Shown piece after piece: positions 1 through 7,534 of a stretch of DNA of 38,176 nt (positions are counted from its first letter, which is position 1; the number at the start of each line of letters is the position of its first letter). A program made the translations under genes and the position numbers. Origin of the DNA: Chloroflexota bacterium (GTDB lineage Bacteria > Chloroflexota > Dehalococcoidia > Lucifugimonadales > UBA3495). The stretch covers positions 1 to 38,176 of the forward strand of contig JAPPLU010000027.1 of NCBI GenBank assembly GCA_028874075.1. The letters are read 5' to 3'. The notes under the pieces were generated by a model, which was not told where the DNA came from, made no database searches, and saw nothing but the letters and a program-made list of their open reading frames with translations.

Positions 1-1135
1 TCCTGACTACCATGCTCCTCCAGTTCGCTAATCCATCCATGCAATAGCCCTGGTTGGCCAGGGCTATCTCCTTGCCTAGTTCCTGTCCGTCGGAGCCGAC
101 CACCTCCTTGATATCGGTGCCGATGAGGTGGGGAAAGATGGGATGAGCGAGATAGTAGTCGTCCGCCCCGATGAGGAAAAGGTAAAATTGGCCGTCCAGG
201 CTGTCCATGCTGTTGTAATGGGTGATGGCAGCGTCCAGGCCGTCACTATCGTACGTGTCAATGGCTTTGTTCACGTATGCCTTGACCGAGTCCGACACGT
301 CTTCCACCAGGACCGAATGGCTGGCAGAGAATACCAAGCCGTCGTGCAGGACGACGAGCATCCGTCGGGGTTCTTCCTGCTTGGTTACCGGGTTGACGCC
401 CCGAGTGGTGAACCATTGACCCTCTTCGGTCGCGGTTGTTAACAACCGTATGAAGGCGGAGTAGGAAGAGCCGGGGCCAACATATTGGCCCTCCAAAGCG
501 GGAATGCTGCGGAATACAAGCAACGTGTTTTCGGCTTGGTTCAGGAGGATCAGCGTCCTCTTGTCCTGGATGCCCTCAGCCGACTTGTAAAACCTGAGGG
601 TGGCGTCCAGGCCGTTCTGTCCATAGAAATCTATGGCGCGCTCGACGTAGGCTTGGGTCAGGTCGTCGTCGTTCAGTGTGGCAGTTTCCTGCATTGCTTC
701 CGGAGGTTCAGTTGCAGCTGGCGCTGGCGTGGGTTCCGGAGCAGCGGTGGCGGTGGGCGCTGGCGTGGGTTCCGGAGCAGCGGTGGGAGTGGGCGCTGGC
801 GTGGGCTCAGGAGCAGCGGTGGCGGTGGGCGCTGGCGCAGGTTCCGGAGCAGCGGTGGCGGTGGGCGCTGGCACGGGTTCCGGAGCAGTGGTGGCAGCCG
901 GCGCCGGTGCAGGTTCGGGAGCTGCGGTGGCCACGGGTACAGGAGTTACTTCCTGGACCGTCGTACCGGTTGGCGCTGATGTCGGGGAAGGTTCTTCGCC
1001 GCAGGCCAGGACCAAGGCAGAAAGGGAAGCCAGAATGAGAAACAGGAACACCACGTTTATAGTGGCTGATATTCTTCGGCGCTTCAATCCCGTACGGTTT
1101 GCCCTGGATTTCTCTTGTCCCTTGGACTGCAACAT
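1..1135 (-). CDS. Cache-type sensory lipoprotein, partial (3' end off window)
   Basis: Reading the minus strand from the ATG at 1133-1135 gives at least 378 codons with no stop, so the C-terminus lies outside the window. Residues 1-45 are a basic N-region, a hydrophobic core and a lipobox (VLAC, Cys45), so this is a surface lipoprotein. Residues about 48-140 are a Pro/Ala/Thr-rich linker built on a repeated APEPTPAPTATA unit. Two related alpha/beta segments follow, starting with QAYVERAIDFY and KAYVNKAIDTY; the second contains FYLFLIGADDYYLAHP. This pattern is typical of Cache/PAS-like extracellular ligand sensors. The ATG is preceded by a run of G (AAGGGGGGATTACT), a good ribosome site. Ligand and partner are unknown; it may be only a binding lipoprotein or the front of a longer receptor. 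The Cache assignment rests on motif feel, not on a search. Confidence 0.7.
   Translation of the reverse strand, partial: MLQSKGQEKSRANRTGLKRRRISATINVVFLFLILASLSALVLACGEEPSPTSAPTGTTVQEVTPVPVATAAPEPAPAPAATTAPEPVPAPTATAAPEPAPAPTATAAPEPTPAPTPTAAPEPTPAPTATAAPEPTPAPAATEPPEAMQETATLNDDDLTQAYVERAIDFYGQNGLDATLRFYKSAEGIQDKRTLILLNQAENTLLVFRSIPALEGQYVGPGSSYSAFIRLLTTATEEGQWFTTRGVNPVTKQEEPRRMLVVLHDGLVFSASHSVLVEDVSDSVKAYVNKAIDTYDSDGLDAAITHYNSMDSLDGQFYLFLIGADDYYLAHPIFPHLIGTDIKEVVGSDGQELGKEIALANQGYCMDGLANWRSMVVR
723..938 (-). repeat. 36-bp in-frame tandem repeat, six copies
   Basis: Six contiguous 36-bp units start at 723, 759, 795, 831, 867 and 903. The first four are nearly identical (core ggagcagcggtgg) and the last two have diverged. 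Each encodes the 12-residue unit APEPTPAPTATA in the lipoprotein linker. The unit keeps the reading frame, so copy number can change without breaking the gene. Confidence 0.9.
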
Positions 1136-1450
1136 AGTAATCCCCCCTTAATTGATACCATATAGCATACCCCGAACATTTTGCGTTTGGCAAAAGTGGA
1201 TTTTCTTCCAATAATTACCTTACACTTTGGTTCGTTTTGATTGGACGGATAACGTACTGCTTTTCCGCTGCCGCCGGCGAGGGGAATGACGAGAACAGTT
1301 CACCCTTACCGCGGTGCCGGTTTCCTCGACGTCCAGAAAGTACGTTGGGGGAAGGTACAATAGCGCCCACGGTCAGCGCTTAGCTTAAGCCGGGAACTGG
1401 ATAGACCATGACTCTGGTCTCCACAAAACCGGGGAGACCGTCGGAGGTCT
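1136..1450. other. Divergent intergenic region
   Basis: This 315-bp gap separates the minus-strand Cache lipoprotein from the plus-strand permease. It holds the minus promoter described above. For the permease there is a TACAAT (1356-1361) with no clear -35. A 7-bp perfect hairpin, GGTCTCC (1416-1422) with GGAGACC (1433-1439), sits just before the permease ribosome site at 1443-1447 and could affect initiation. I see no purine-riboswitch core. Confidence 0.4.
1164..1193 (-). promoter_or_regulatory. Putative sigma70-type promoter for the Cache lipoprotein
   Basis: On the minus strand TTGCCA (1188-1193) is followed after 18 nt by TATGCT (1164-1169), about 30 nt upstream of the lipoprotein ATG. 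The -35 box is close to consensus and the -10 box is moderate. Confidence 0.35.
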
Positions 1451-3232
1451 GTGGTAATTTTTCAGCTTACTGCTGCCCGCAGGAAAATCAGGCACATGTT
1501 TGGAAAATCCCAGGGAAGGCACGAAATTCACTTCGAACCGGATGAGAAGTGCCCGCCGCTTCGGGCTATAGGTTCGGCGCTACAGATTTTCTTGCCCAAC
1601 ACCATTAGTCTCGTCATGCTGGCGGCACTGGTGGTCCAGGCATCCGGTGAATCGGAAGCATACCTGTCATGGATGACATTCACCGTGCTGGTGGTAACCG
1701 GCGCCAGTATGATCCTTCAATCTCTCCGGCTGCGGTATTTTGGTTCAGGCCGTCTCATCGTCACGAACTTCAACGTTCCCTTCCTGGCGGTTTCCGCTGT
1801 AGCGCTCCACGTCGGCGGACCCGGCTTGCTGGCCCCATTGATAGTGGTTTCCACTCTGGTCCAATCGGTTTTGACCCTGCACCTTGCCTCCCTCCGACGG
1901 ATATTCACGCCGACAGTGAGCGGAGTAGTCGTAATGCTGGTGGCAGTTTCGGCTATGCCCTTCATCATCAGCAGGGCGGTCGTTCCGCCGGAAGGCTATA
2001 CGGCGCTGCTTTTCCTGGCCCCGGGAATGGCTGCTCTGGCGGCCGGGATTCTCTTGTCATTGCAGGAAACGCAGGTGTGGCGCATCTGGATTTTGCCGGT
2101 TACCGTAACCGTGGGTCTGATTGTGGCCGTACCCCTGGGCCTTTACGACATCGACATCATAGTTGCCACCCCGTGGGTGAGTTTGCCTGCTTTCGGATGG
2201 CCGGGCCTGAATCTCAATTTTGGCGTCGAATTTTGGGTTCTGCTTCCTGTCTTCGTTATTGTGAACCTTACCTCCTTCGTGAAAGCGGTTGGAGACCTGT
2301 CGGTAATTCAGCGCGCATCTTACCGGAGTCAATCGGCCATTGATTTCCGCAGTGTGCAGGGAGGCCTGAACGTGTACGGGCTGGGCACACTGGTATCCGG
2401 GCTGCTGGGAACTTTGCCCGTAGCCGCGCCATGGGCGGTAACGGTGGTTTACATCGGGTTCACCGGCGTGGCAAGCAAGAGTGTGGGAATATACCTGGGG
2501 CTGTTGACCATAGCAGCAGCGACATTTTCCAAATTGCTTGCCATATTGGTAGCCATTCCCAGTCCGGTGGTTGGGGCGGTTTACATTGTCATTTTCGGGA
2601 TGCTTTTCGTTGAGGGTGCGAAGACTGTCTTCACAGGACCAGCCGACCACAAGAAAGCTGCAATTACCGGAGTTTCCATGGTATTGGGGCTCTCCGCCGG
2701 GGCTCTAAGCGGACTTTTCGAAGGCGCTGCCAGCCATCTGGTGGGCAATACCATTGTAGTCGGCGGCATGTCGGCCATAGGCATGACCGCGTTGACCGAA
2801 CTGTCGGGTCTCCGTGGCAAAAAGTTGAGGACGGACTTAACCCAGTCTTCGCTGCCTGCTGTTGATGACTTTCTCCGCCAGTTCGCCGAGGCAAATTCCT
2901 GGACGGAAGAAGGGAAAAACCGGCTGCGCATTGTTGGTGAAGAGGTGATTCTGAACTTGCTTGATGAGGAAACATCCGAAACGGCGGAGCGAGAACGCAG
3001 CTTGGTCGCCACCATTCGGCCCCAAGGCGGTTCAGCCGAGCTAGAAATTGTGGTGACTTCGGACGACGCCTTCCAGGCCAATATCGAGAACCGCATTGCC
3101 TATCTGGGCCAGGACGAGACGCTGGAAGAAGAACAGCAGTTGTCCTTCCGCATCCTGCGCCACTACGCCTCATCGGTGCATCACCGCAAGTATTATGGCA
3201 TAGACATTGTCAGTTGCCATGTGGAGAAGTAG
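1451..3232 (+). CDS. NCS2-type (xanthine/uracil permease family) transporter fused to a GHKL ATPase-like domain
   Basis: The first about 455 residues form a polytopic membrane protein of NCS2 design. Family-like blocks include VKAVGD near residue 280, GLGTLVSGLLGTLPV near 315, TGVASKSV near 340 and IPSPVVGAVYIVIFGM near 375. Known NCS2 carriers move nucleobases with protons or sodium. The two usual substrate-binding glutamates appear replaced (VKAVGD for a VExxGD-like motif, PWAVTV where xxENxG is usual), so the substrate is uncertain. Residues about 470-593 are soluble; RLRIVGEEVILN resembles the N-box of RsbW/histidine-kinase ATPases. The ORF opens with GTG at 1451 only 3 nt after GGAGG; an in-frame ATG at 1496 is an alternative start. 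Monocistronic by position. Confidence 0.75.
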   Translation: MVIFQLTAARRKIRHMFGKSQGRHEIHFEPDEKCPPLRAIGSALQIFLPNTISLVMLAALVVQASGESEAYLSWMTFTVLVVTGASMILQSLRLRYFGSGRLIVTNFNVPFLAVSAVALHVGGPGLLAPLIVVSTLVQSVLTLHLASLRRIFTPTVSGVVVMLVAVSAMPFIISRAVVPPEGYTALLFLAPGMAALAAGILLSLQETQVWRIWILPVTVTVGLIVAVPLGLYDIDIIVATPWVSLPAFGWPGLNLNFGVEFWVLLPVFVIVNLTSFVKAVGDLSVIQRASYRSQSAIDFRSVQGGLNVYGLGTLVSGLLGTLPVAAPWAVTVVYIGFTGVASKSVGIYLGLLTIAAATFSKLLAILVAIPSPVVGAVYIVIFGMLFVEGAKTVFTGPADHKKAAITGVSMVLGLSAGALSGLFEGAASHLVGNTIVVGGMSAIGMTALTELSGLRGKKLRTDLTQSSLPAVDDFLRQFAEANSWTEEGKNRLRIVGEEVILNLLDEETSETAERERSLVATIRPQGGSAELEIVVTSDDAFQANIENRIAYLGQDETLEEEQQLSFRILRHYASSVHHRKYYGIDIVSCHVEK

Positions 3233-3292
3233 CTTTCCGCCGTCCGCGGGTTTTCCATCCTTTTCAGCCAGTGACATGGGCAAGGGAGGGTC

Positions 3293-3344
3293 CATTAGAA
3301 ACGAGGGCTCTCAACCGTTGGCCGGAAACTGCCAGTTTCTAATG
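3293..3344. repeat. 10-bp perfect inverted repeat between convergent genes
   Basis: CATTAGAAAC (3293-3302) is matched by GTTTCTAATG (3335-3344) with a 32-nt loop. It lies 60 nt after the permease stop and 153 nt beyond the stop of the convergent lipoprotein gene. There is no T tract, so a simple terminator is not certain. The rest of the gap 3233-3496 shows nothing recognisable. Confidence 0.5.
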
Positions 3345-3496
3345 AGGTTCGCTGGCAATTGCAACCGGTCAGTGATGGAGGATATGGTACGGACAGCTGT
3401 TGCCTGGATCAGTTCCTGGCCTTCGGACTGATGCAGTTGGCCTGCGCACTGCCCGGGTACCGTCGTCAACGGCGCCTCAAGTCTTGAGACATTTTC

Positions 3497-4267
3497 TTAA
3501 TGCCCATGTCCACCCTCGTCAGGCCCATGCGAATGGTCATCTGCAGGCTCGTCCTTCTCTCCTTCTACTTGCCCTGCGCCATGGTCATCGGTCGGTACGT
3601 CCGCAAAGACGAAGGTGTCGGGGTACGCGAAGGCGGCGAATGCCTGCACGGTGTCCCTGAACCCGGGATCGGCCACATAGAAGGAGTAGCCTTCCTTCAT
3701 CACGAAAATGTGGTGCGGGATATGCGCCGCATCACTGACCATGTGGAGGCCCGATAGAGCCGGGTTTTTCACCACTGCTTCTATTGAATCCGCAATGATG
3801 AGGTCAGGTTCAAGGTCGACAACCATGGCAGGACTGATTTGCTGGCGCCCCTCGTGGGTGACGATGTTTTCCATCTTCAAGAGCTTGAAGACTTCGTCAA
3901 CCGTCGTGTTTTGCCCGGGCACCTGCCAGTCCTCGCTGTGGTAATAGGCGATGTACACGGGCCTGATATCCTGCATCTTTTCGTATATTTCCGGGAATAC
4001 GGAATCCAATGCGCTGGTACGTCGCTCAGCTTCTTCCTGCGACGTCGCCAACTCCACGGGAACAGCCTGCGTAGCGGTCGGTTCCGGCGCCGGAGTAGCA
4101 GTGGGCAGGGGAGTCGCCGTGGGCTCGGGGGCGTCGGTGGGGGTTGGTGGGAGAGTCGCCGTGGGAGCAGGTGAGGGAGCAAGTGAGGGAGCAGGTGTCG
4201 GTACGGCAGCGGCACCGCAGGCAACCGACAGCAGCAGCAACACGACAATTACAAGGAGCTTGTTCAT
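3497..4267 (-). CDS. Metal-type ABC substrate-binding lipoprotein, short form with His-rich tail
   Basis: Translation from the ATG at 4265-4267 gives 256 residues beginning with a lipoprotein signal (MNKLLVIVVLLLLSVAC). A Pro/Thr/Ala linker of about 55 residues follows. The folded part matches a periplasmic-binding-protein lobe of the FecB/BtuF type: the segment with RPVYIAYYHSEDW, then VDEVFKLLKMENIV, then ISPAMVVDLEPDLIIA. Only about 150 folded residues are present, so the N-terminal lobe usual in this family is missing or very short. The tail DDHSHGPDEGGHGH suggests transition-metal binding. No permease or ATPase gene is adjacent. An upstream ATG in the same frame could add 34 residues, but the signal peptide favours the start chosen. 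The substrate is unknown. Confidence 0.7.
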   Translation of the reverse strand: MNKLLVIVVLLLLSVACGAAAVPTPAPSLAPSPAPTATLPPTPTDAPEPTATPLPTATPAPEPTATQAVPVELATSQEEAERRTSALDSVFPEIYEKMQDIRPVYIAYYHSEDWQVPGQNTTVDEVFKLLKMENIVTHEGRQQISPAMVVDLEPDLIIADSIEAVVKNPALSGLHMVSDAAHIPHHIFVMKEGYSFYVADPGFRDTVQAFAAFAYPDTFVFADVPTDDHGAGQVEGEKDEPADDHSHGPDEGGHGH

Positions 4268-4313
4268 AGTCAATCCAGAAGCTACTGATATTACATCGCA
4301 AGTAAACTCTGCC

Positions 4314-4319
4314 ATTATA
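4314..4319 (-). promoter_or_regulatory. -10 box (TATAAT) upstream of binding lipoprotein
   Basis: The minus strand reads TATAAT at 4319-4314, about 47 nt upstream of the lipoprotein ATG. No good -35 box lies 17 nt further upstream, so only the -10 element is supported. Confidence 0.35.
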
Positions 4320-4461
4320 GTACTTCTAATGCAATCTTTCCCACCGTCCCACAAGAAAAGGGCCGCCAATTTGTACCCGATACCATTTGGCGCAAGCCTG
4401 GGACGCGGCGCTATTCCGGCGGAGAAACCTTGGAGATCCTGAGGTTTACAGGGTTGATGCC

Positions 4462-4968
4462 ATGAACGGAATTATAGACTCCGAATTAGCGCGTGCATTC
4501 GAGGGCTATCCGGAGCCTATGGGCGAGAACCTGCTGGGCCCTCGGCAACTAATCCTGGACACCGCTTCGGAGGCAGAGGGAGTCCGTAGCGTCGAGGAAA
4601 CATTCAAGTGGGGCGAAACCAGCTACATTGCCAAGGGCGGCAGCATCATCCGAATAGGCCGGAGAGAAAAGAGGCCGGACCAGATCGCCATTTACTTCAG
4701 CTGCAATACTTCCCTGGTAGACACATTCAAAGCCCTCTACGGCGATGTATTTAACTTGGGGGGCAAAAGGGAAATCGTGTTCCGTGAAAACGACGATTTG
4801 CCCATTGAACCCTTAAGGCACTGCATTTCGCTGGCCTTGACCTACCATCGGATCAAGCGCCTGCCACTGCTGGACGCTTATCCGCCTAGTCATTGGGCAA
4901 GCGGCCCGTTTCCCGGGCCCAGGCCTGCACGCCCCGGCGGAAGGCCAGGGCGCCCATGGGGGCGATGA
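4462..4968 (+). CDS. DUF1801 (YdhG-like) domain protein
   Basis: From the ATG at 4462 the product is 168 residues. The opening FEGYPEPMGENLLGPRQLIL is the usual first block of DUF1801, followed by VEETFKWGETSYIAKGGS, the middle block with the conserved Trp-Gly, and QIAIYFSCN. The function of this small cytosolic family is not established. The domain ends near residue 140; the last 28 residues (rich in Pro, Gly and Arg) come from reading into the antisense strand of the next gene, so 83 bp overlap tail to tail. The upstream ribosome site is weak (GAGG at 4441-4444 is far), and in-frame starts from 4387 are possible. Confidence 0.75.
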   Translation: MNGIIDSELARAFEGYPEPMGENLLGPRQLILDTASEAEGVRSVEETFKWGETSYIAKGGSIIRIGRREKRPDQIAIYFSCNTSLVDTFKALYGDVFNLGGKREIVFRENDDLPIEPLRHCISLALTYHRIKRLPLLDAYPPSHWASGPFPGPRPARPGGRPGRPWGR

Positions 4969-5263
4969 CCGCCTGCAGGGCTTCGAGGACTTCCCTCTCT
5001 GAGGCGCCGTTTTCCAGGGCCACCCGCACGTGGGCCTGGATTTGTTCCACGTCGGCCTTCAGGGCTGCTTCCACCACAATCTGCAGCAGTTCCTTGGTCT
5101 TGCGGTCCAGGGTGCGCTGCCCGGTGTAGGTGGCCTCGATGAATGCGCCGTAGGTCTTGGCCCATTCCAGGTCAGACTCGGCCATTATGCGGTGCATCTC
5201 CAGGGAATAGCCCCGGTGCTGGGCCTGGGAATCGAGAAATGCCTGGGTTTCGTCGGTGGACAT
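4886..5263 (-). CDS. Carboxymuconolactone decarboxylase (AhpD-like fold) family protein
   Basis: The ATG at 5261-5263 is preceded by AAGGAG at a good distance, giving 125 residues. The core TLDRKTKELLQIVVEAALKA, then HVRVALENGASEREVLEAL and APMGALAFRRGV, is the helical CMD pattern. Redox-active AhpD proteins carry CxxC before the histidine; here the equivalent stretch (ALKADVEQIQAHV) has no cysteine. A peroxidase-partner role is therefore unlikely and a decarboxylase/lactonase-like or unknown role fits better. It lies 98 nt downstream of the SIS gene on the same strand and may share its transcript. Confidence 0.85.
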   Translation of the reverse strand: MSTDETQAFLDSQAQHRGYSLEMHRIMAESDLEWAKTYGAFIEATYTGQRTLDRKTKELLQIVVEAALKADVEQIQAHVRVALENGASEREVLEALQAVIAPMGALAFRRGVQAWARETGRLPND

Positions 5264-5361
5264 GGTTTGCTCCTTGTCGAAGTTGGCCTCTATATAGGGT
5301 CGCGATTTTGGGGCTTTCACCCCCATCCTAACCCTTCCCTCATCAAGGAGGAAAGGACTTT

Positions 5362-6468
5362 CTAGAGGTTGTAGTGCGCTCGGGCCTCCGCCTGCCTGGG
5401 GTTGTCCTGCTGGAACAGGTCTGGGTGCTTGCCCCGGTGCAGGGCCAGGTGGTAGGTGAACAGCTGCAGTGGGGCCACGCAGGCCAGGGGACTCCACAAC
5501 TCCGGCAAAGGCTTCATGGGAAAGGTGGCCGATGCCAGGGACGACAGTTCCTCGTCCCCCTCCTGCACCAATGCCCAGACCGGAGCGCCGGCTGCCGCCG
5601 AGGCGCGGGCAATGTCCAGCGACCGCTGGTACCCGGGACCCGGTGGGGCGATCAGCGTAACCAGGCACTGGTCGTCCACGGAGCAGAAGGGGCCGTGGAG
5701 CAGTTGCTCCACCTGCAGTCCCTCGCAGTCGGAGGCGCTGGTCTCCTTGATTTTCAGCGCCACCTCGTAAGCGTTGGCGGTGTTGGGGCCCCAACCCACC
5801 GAGATGAACCGCTGCAGGTCGCCATACTGCGCTGCCACATCTGCAATCTCCCGTTCCCGCTCGATGACGTCGGCCACGGCGTCGGGGACGTCCAGCAACC
5901 GGTCCTTCAACTGAGCCGTTTCCACGTCCCCACCCAAAGCCTCGCCCAGTTCCGACGCCAGCATGGCCAGCACGGTGAGGGCGGTGGTGTAGCTTATTGT
6001 GAACGCCGAGGACCGCTCCGGCGATACCGTGTGGAGGGAAACATCCGCCACATGCAGGCGCGGGCCGGGGTCGGTGGAGGTTACCGCCACGGTGTAAGCG
6101 CCCCGCTCCTTCGCCAGTTCCAGGGCCAGGAAGGAGTAGGTCTTGGTACCCCGGTGGCTGATGATGATTACGGCGTCGTCGGGTCCAAGGGACGGTGGGT
6201 AGCCGCAGAACTCGAAGGAATGCCACCCCTGCACCTGGATGTTGGGGCCGGCGAAGCGGCGGAACCAGTGTTCGGCCACCAGCACCGCGTGCCACGAAGT
6301 GCCGATGCCCACGATGTAGATGTGGCGCTTGGTGGCCAGGACTTCGGCAATCTCCTTGGCCCCGGCTGCATGCCGGTCAAGCATTTGAGCCATAGCTTCC
6401 GGCTGGGCGGTGATGGCATCGTACATAAAATAAGGGTGGGCCTGTCTTACTTCCGGTTGCTGGGTCAT
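5362..6468 (-). CDS. Double-SIS sugar-phosphate isomerase-like protein (GlmS isomerase-domain type)
   Basis: Starting at the ATG 6466-6468, preceded by AAAGGAA, the product has 368 residues. SIS domain 1 spans about 50-170 (YIVGIGTSWHA; AVIIISHRGTKTYS). SIS domain 2 spans about 215-345 (FISVGWGPNTANAYEVALKI; QLLHGPF; VTLIAPPGPGY). The order and the LQVEQLLHGP block resemble the isomerase half of GlmS and of AgaS/FrlB-type deaminases. The glutaminase domain of GlmS is absent, so it should act on a phosphosugar or its amine adduct without using glutamine. The C-terminal stretch KHPDLFQQDNPRQA matches the place of the GlmS tail. The substrate cannot be told from the sequence. No sugar transport or kinase gene is nearby. 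Confidence 0.8.
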   Translation of the reverse strand: MTQQPEVRQAHPYFMYDAITAQPEAMAQMLDRHAAGAKEIAEVLATKRHIYIVGIGTSWHAVLVAEHWFRRFAGPNIQVQGWHSFEFCGYPPSLGPDDAVIIISHRGTKTYSFLALELAKERGAYTVAVTSTDPGPRLHVADVSLHTVSPERSSAFTISYTTALTVLAMLASELGEALGGDVETAQLKDRLLDVPDAVADVIEREREIADVAAQYGDLQRFISVGWGPNTANAYEVALKIKETSASDCEGLQVEQLLHGPFCSVDDQCLVTLIAPPGPGYQRSLDIARASAAAGAPVWALVQEGDEELSSLASATFPMKPLPELWSPLACVAPLQLFTYHLALHRGKHPDLFQQDNPRQAEARAHYNL

Positions 6469-6607
6469 GGCGTTCCTTTCGCATTCCCGAAGGGTTCTGT
6501 CTGCCAAGGAAATATACACGAACTCAGGGGAATGGGTAAGTGGGACAGCGAGGGCTCCGAAGGGTTGCGAAGTCCGGCAGTTCCCGCCTGTCAGCCCAAG
6601 TAGTGCG

Positions 6608-6633
6608 TGGTTCGGCAAGCTCACCATGAGCGG
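6608..6633. repeat. REP-like short interspersed element (diverged copy)
   Basis: The stretch TGGTTCGGCAAGCTCACCA and its continuation resemble the sequence at 24055-24075 (TGGTTCGACAGGCTCACCA), with few differences. It is one of three copies of a short palindromic repeat family in this window. Confidence 0.5.
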
Positions 6634-6699
6634 CTCGAGGAAAACCTTGCAGTAGTACCGGGGCCCGGCCAGCGGTAGCCCAACGACCGTCCGTTGTGC

Positions 6700-6749
6700 G
6701 AGAATGAGTCAAGGCGGCCACCCCCAACGCGCGAAACGCCGCCATTCTC
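6700..6749 (+). promoter_or_regulatory. Leader hairpin just before the ribosome site of the CoA-binding gene
   Basis: GAGAAT (6700-6705) pairs with ATTCTC (6744-6749), and inside it GGCGGC (6713-6718) pairs with GCCGCC (6738-6743). The 3' arm ends one nucleotide before AAAGGAGG, so folding could affect access to the ribosome site. A role is inferred only. Confidence 0.35.
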
Positions 6750-6766
6750 AAAAGGAGGTGGGCAGG

Positions 6767-7129
6767 ATGGACCTGGTCGAGGAACAACTCCGCAACAGCA
6801 AGACCATTGCCGTGGTCGGCATTTCCGACAACCCGGAGCGGCCCAGCCATGGAGTGTCCCGCTACATGCAGGCCCAGGGCTACCGCATCATTCCGGTCAA
6901 CCCCATGATCGAGGAAGTCCTGGGGGAGAAAAGCTACCCGGACCTGAAATCGGTGCCTGAACCCATAGACATGGTGGACATCTTCCGTCGCTCCGAGCTG
7001 GTGGGGCCGGTGGTGGACGAGGCAATTGAGGTGGGCGCCAAATATATCTGGATGCAGGATGGGGTGATCAACGAGGAGGCCGCGGCCAAAGCGGAAGCTG
7101 CCGGAATCCCCGTCATCATGAACGATTGA
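6767..7129 (+). CDS. CoA-binding domain protein (YccU-like Rossmann fold)
   Basis: The ATG at 6767 follows AAAGGAGGTG (6751-6760) with ideal spacing, giving 120 residues; upstream in-frame codons have no such site. The pattern KTIAVVGISDNPERPSHGVS followed by GYRIIPVNP, DMVDIFRRSE and IWMQDGV is the CoA_binding_2 family. The fold is that of the CoA-binding domain of succinyl-CoA synthetase. The protein is cytosolic and its physiological role is not established. It is somewhat shorter than the E. coli relative and lacks its C-terminal cysteine region (it ends VIMND). A strong terminator hairpin lies about 100 nt downstream. Confidence 0.88.
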   Translation: MDLVEEQLRNSKTIAVVGISDNPERPSHGVSRYMQAQGYRIIPVNPMIEEVLGEKSYPDLKSVPEPIDMVDIFRRSELVGPVVDEAIEVGAKYIWMQDGVINEEAAAKAEAAGIPVIMND

Positions 7130-7225
7130 ACCCTCCGGCAACATCGCCGCCGGTTCGGTGGCAGCTAGACTTCAGTGGTGCATCCTGACCCGTCGGGATG
7201 CGAATTTACCCATCCCACCAATAAT

Positions 7226-7266
7226 GGGCCGCCCGTGACAACTGTTGTCCGGCGGCCCCTCCTTTT
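7226..7266 (+). terminator. Rho-independent terminator after the CoA-binding gene
   Basis: GGGCCGCC (7226-7233) pairs with GGCGGCCC (7251-7258), and an inner palindrome GACAAC/GTTGTC (7237-7242, 7244-7249) extends the stem. CTCCTTTT follows. Confidence 0.75.
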
Positions 7267-7407
7267 CCTAATACCGCTTTTCCTGCAAGCGCGGCCCTTA
7301 ACTGCTGGGTAAATCGATACCTTTTTGACGCTTTCCTGAGTTGGTGGTTGGTATGTTGATCAATACCATACTCTAGGACTGATATAATTGTAACTTTTCG
7401 TAATTTC

Positions 7408-7436
7408 TTGACACCAAATTGCCGTTTGCATATTAT
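7408..7436 (+). promoter_or_regulatory. Near-consensus sigma70 promoter of the DUF1800-DUF1501-NHL operon
   Basis: TTGACA (7408-7413) and TATTAT (7431-7436) are separated by exactly 17 nt. Transcription would start near 7443, giving a leader of about 90 nt before the DUF1800 ATG. The upstream 40 bp are AT-rich, possibly an UP element. This is the best promoter match in the window. Confidence 0.75.
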
Positions 7437-7534
7437 GGTGCTAAGTTTTGGTGAGGCGGACGGTTGTCTTGACCGAGGCTTCACTCTCCCACCCCAATTA
7501 CCAAGAGAACAAATTACAGCAAGGAGGAAAAGAT

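Larger units (their letters stand above)
7130..7534. other. Intergenic region with terminator and operon promoter
   Basis: This 405-bp gap has a weak hairpin (GCATCC 7181-7186 with GGATGC), then the strong terminator at 7226-7258, an AT-rich stretch with an isolated TATAAT (7383-7388), and the near-consensus promoter at 7408-7436. A minus-strand open frame runs through it but shows no protein-like composition. I call no gene here. Confidence 0.5.

Noticed and set aside
723..938. Regular 36-bp repeats as a CRISPR array
   Set aside because: Units are contiguous with no spacers and keep a coding frame; no cas gene is near.
1362..1450. Purine-type riboswitch ahead of the NCS2 permease
   Set aside because: The leader has a small hairpin but none of the conserved loop sequences of purine riboswitches.
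4886..5263. AhpD-type peroxidase partner
   Set aside because: The CxxC motif is absent.
4886..6295. A 469-residue minus-strand protein including the CMD domain
   Set aside because: The N-terminal 340 residues are the wrong frame of the SIS gene; the CMD gene has its own ribosome site at 5263.
7206..7484. 92-residue minus-strand frame
   Set aside because: It covers a terminator and a near-consensus promoter, has no ribosome site and no recognisable domain.
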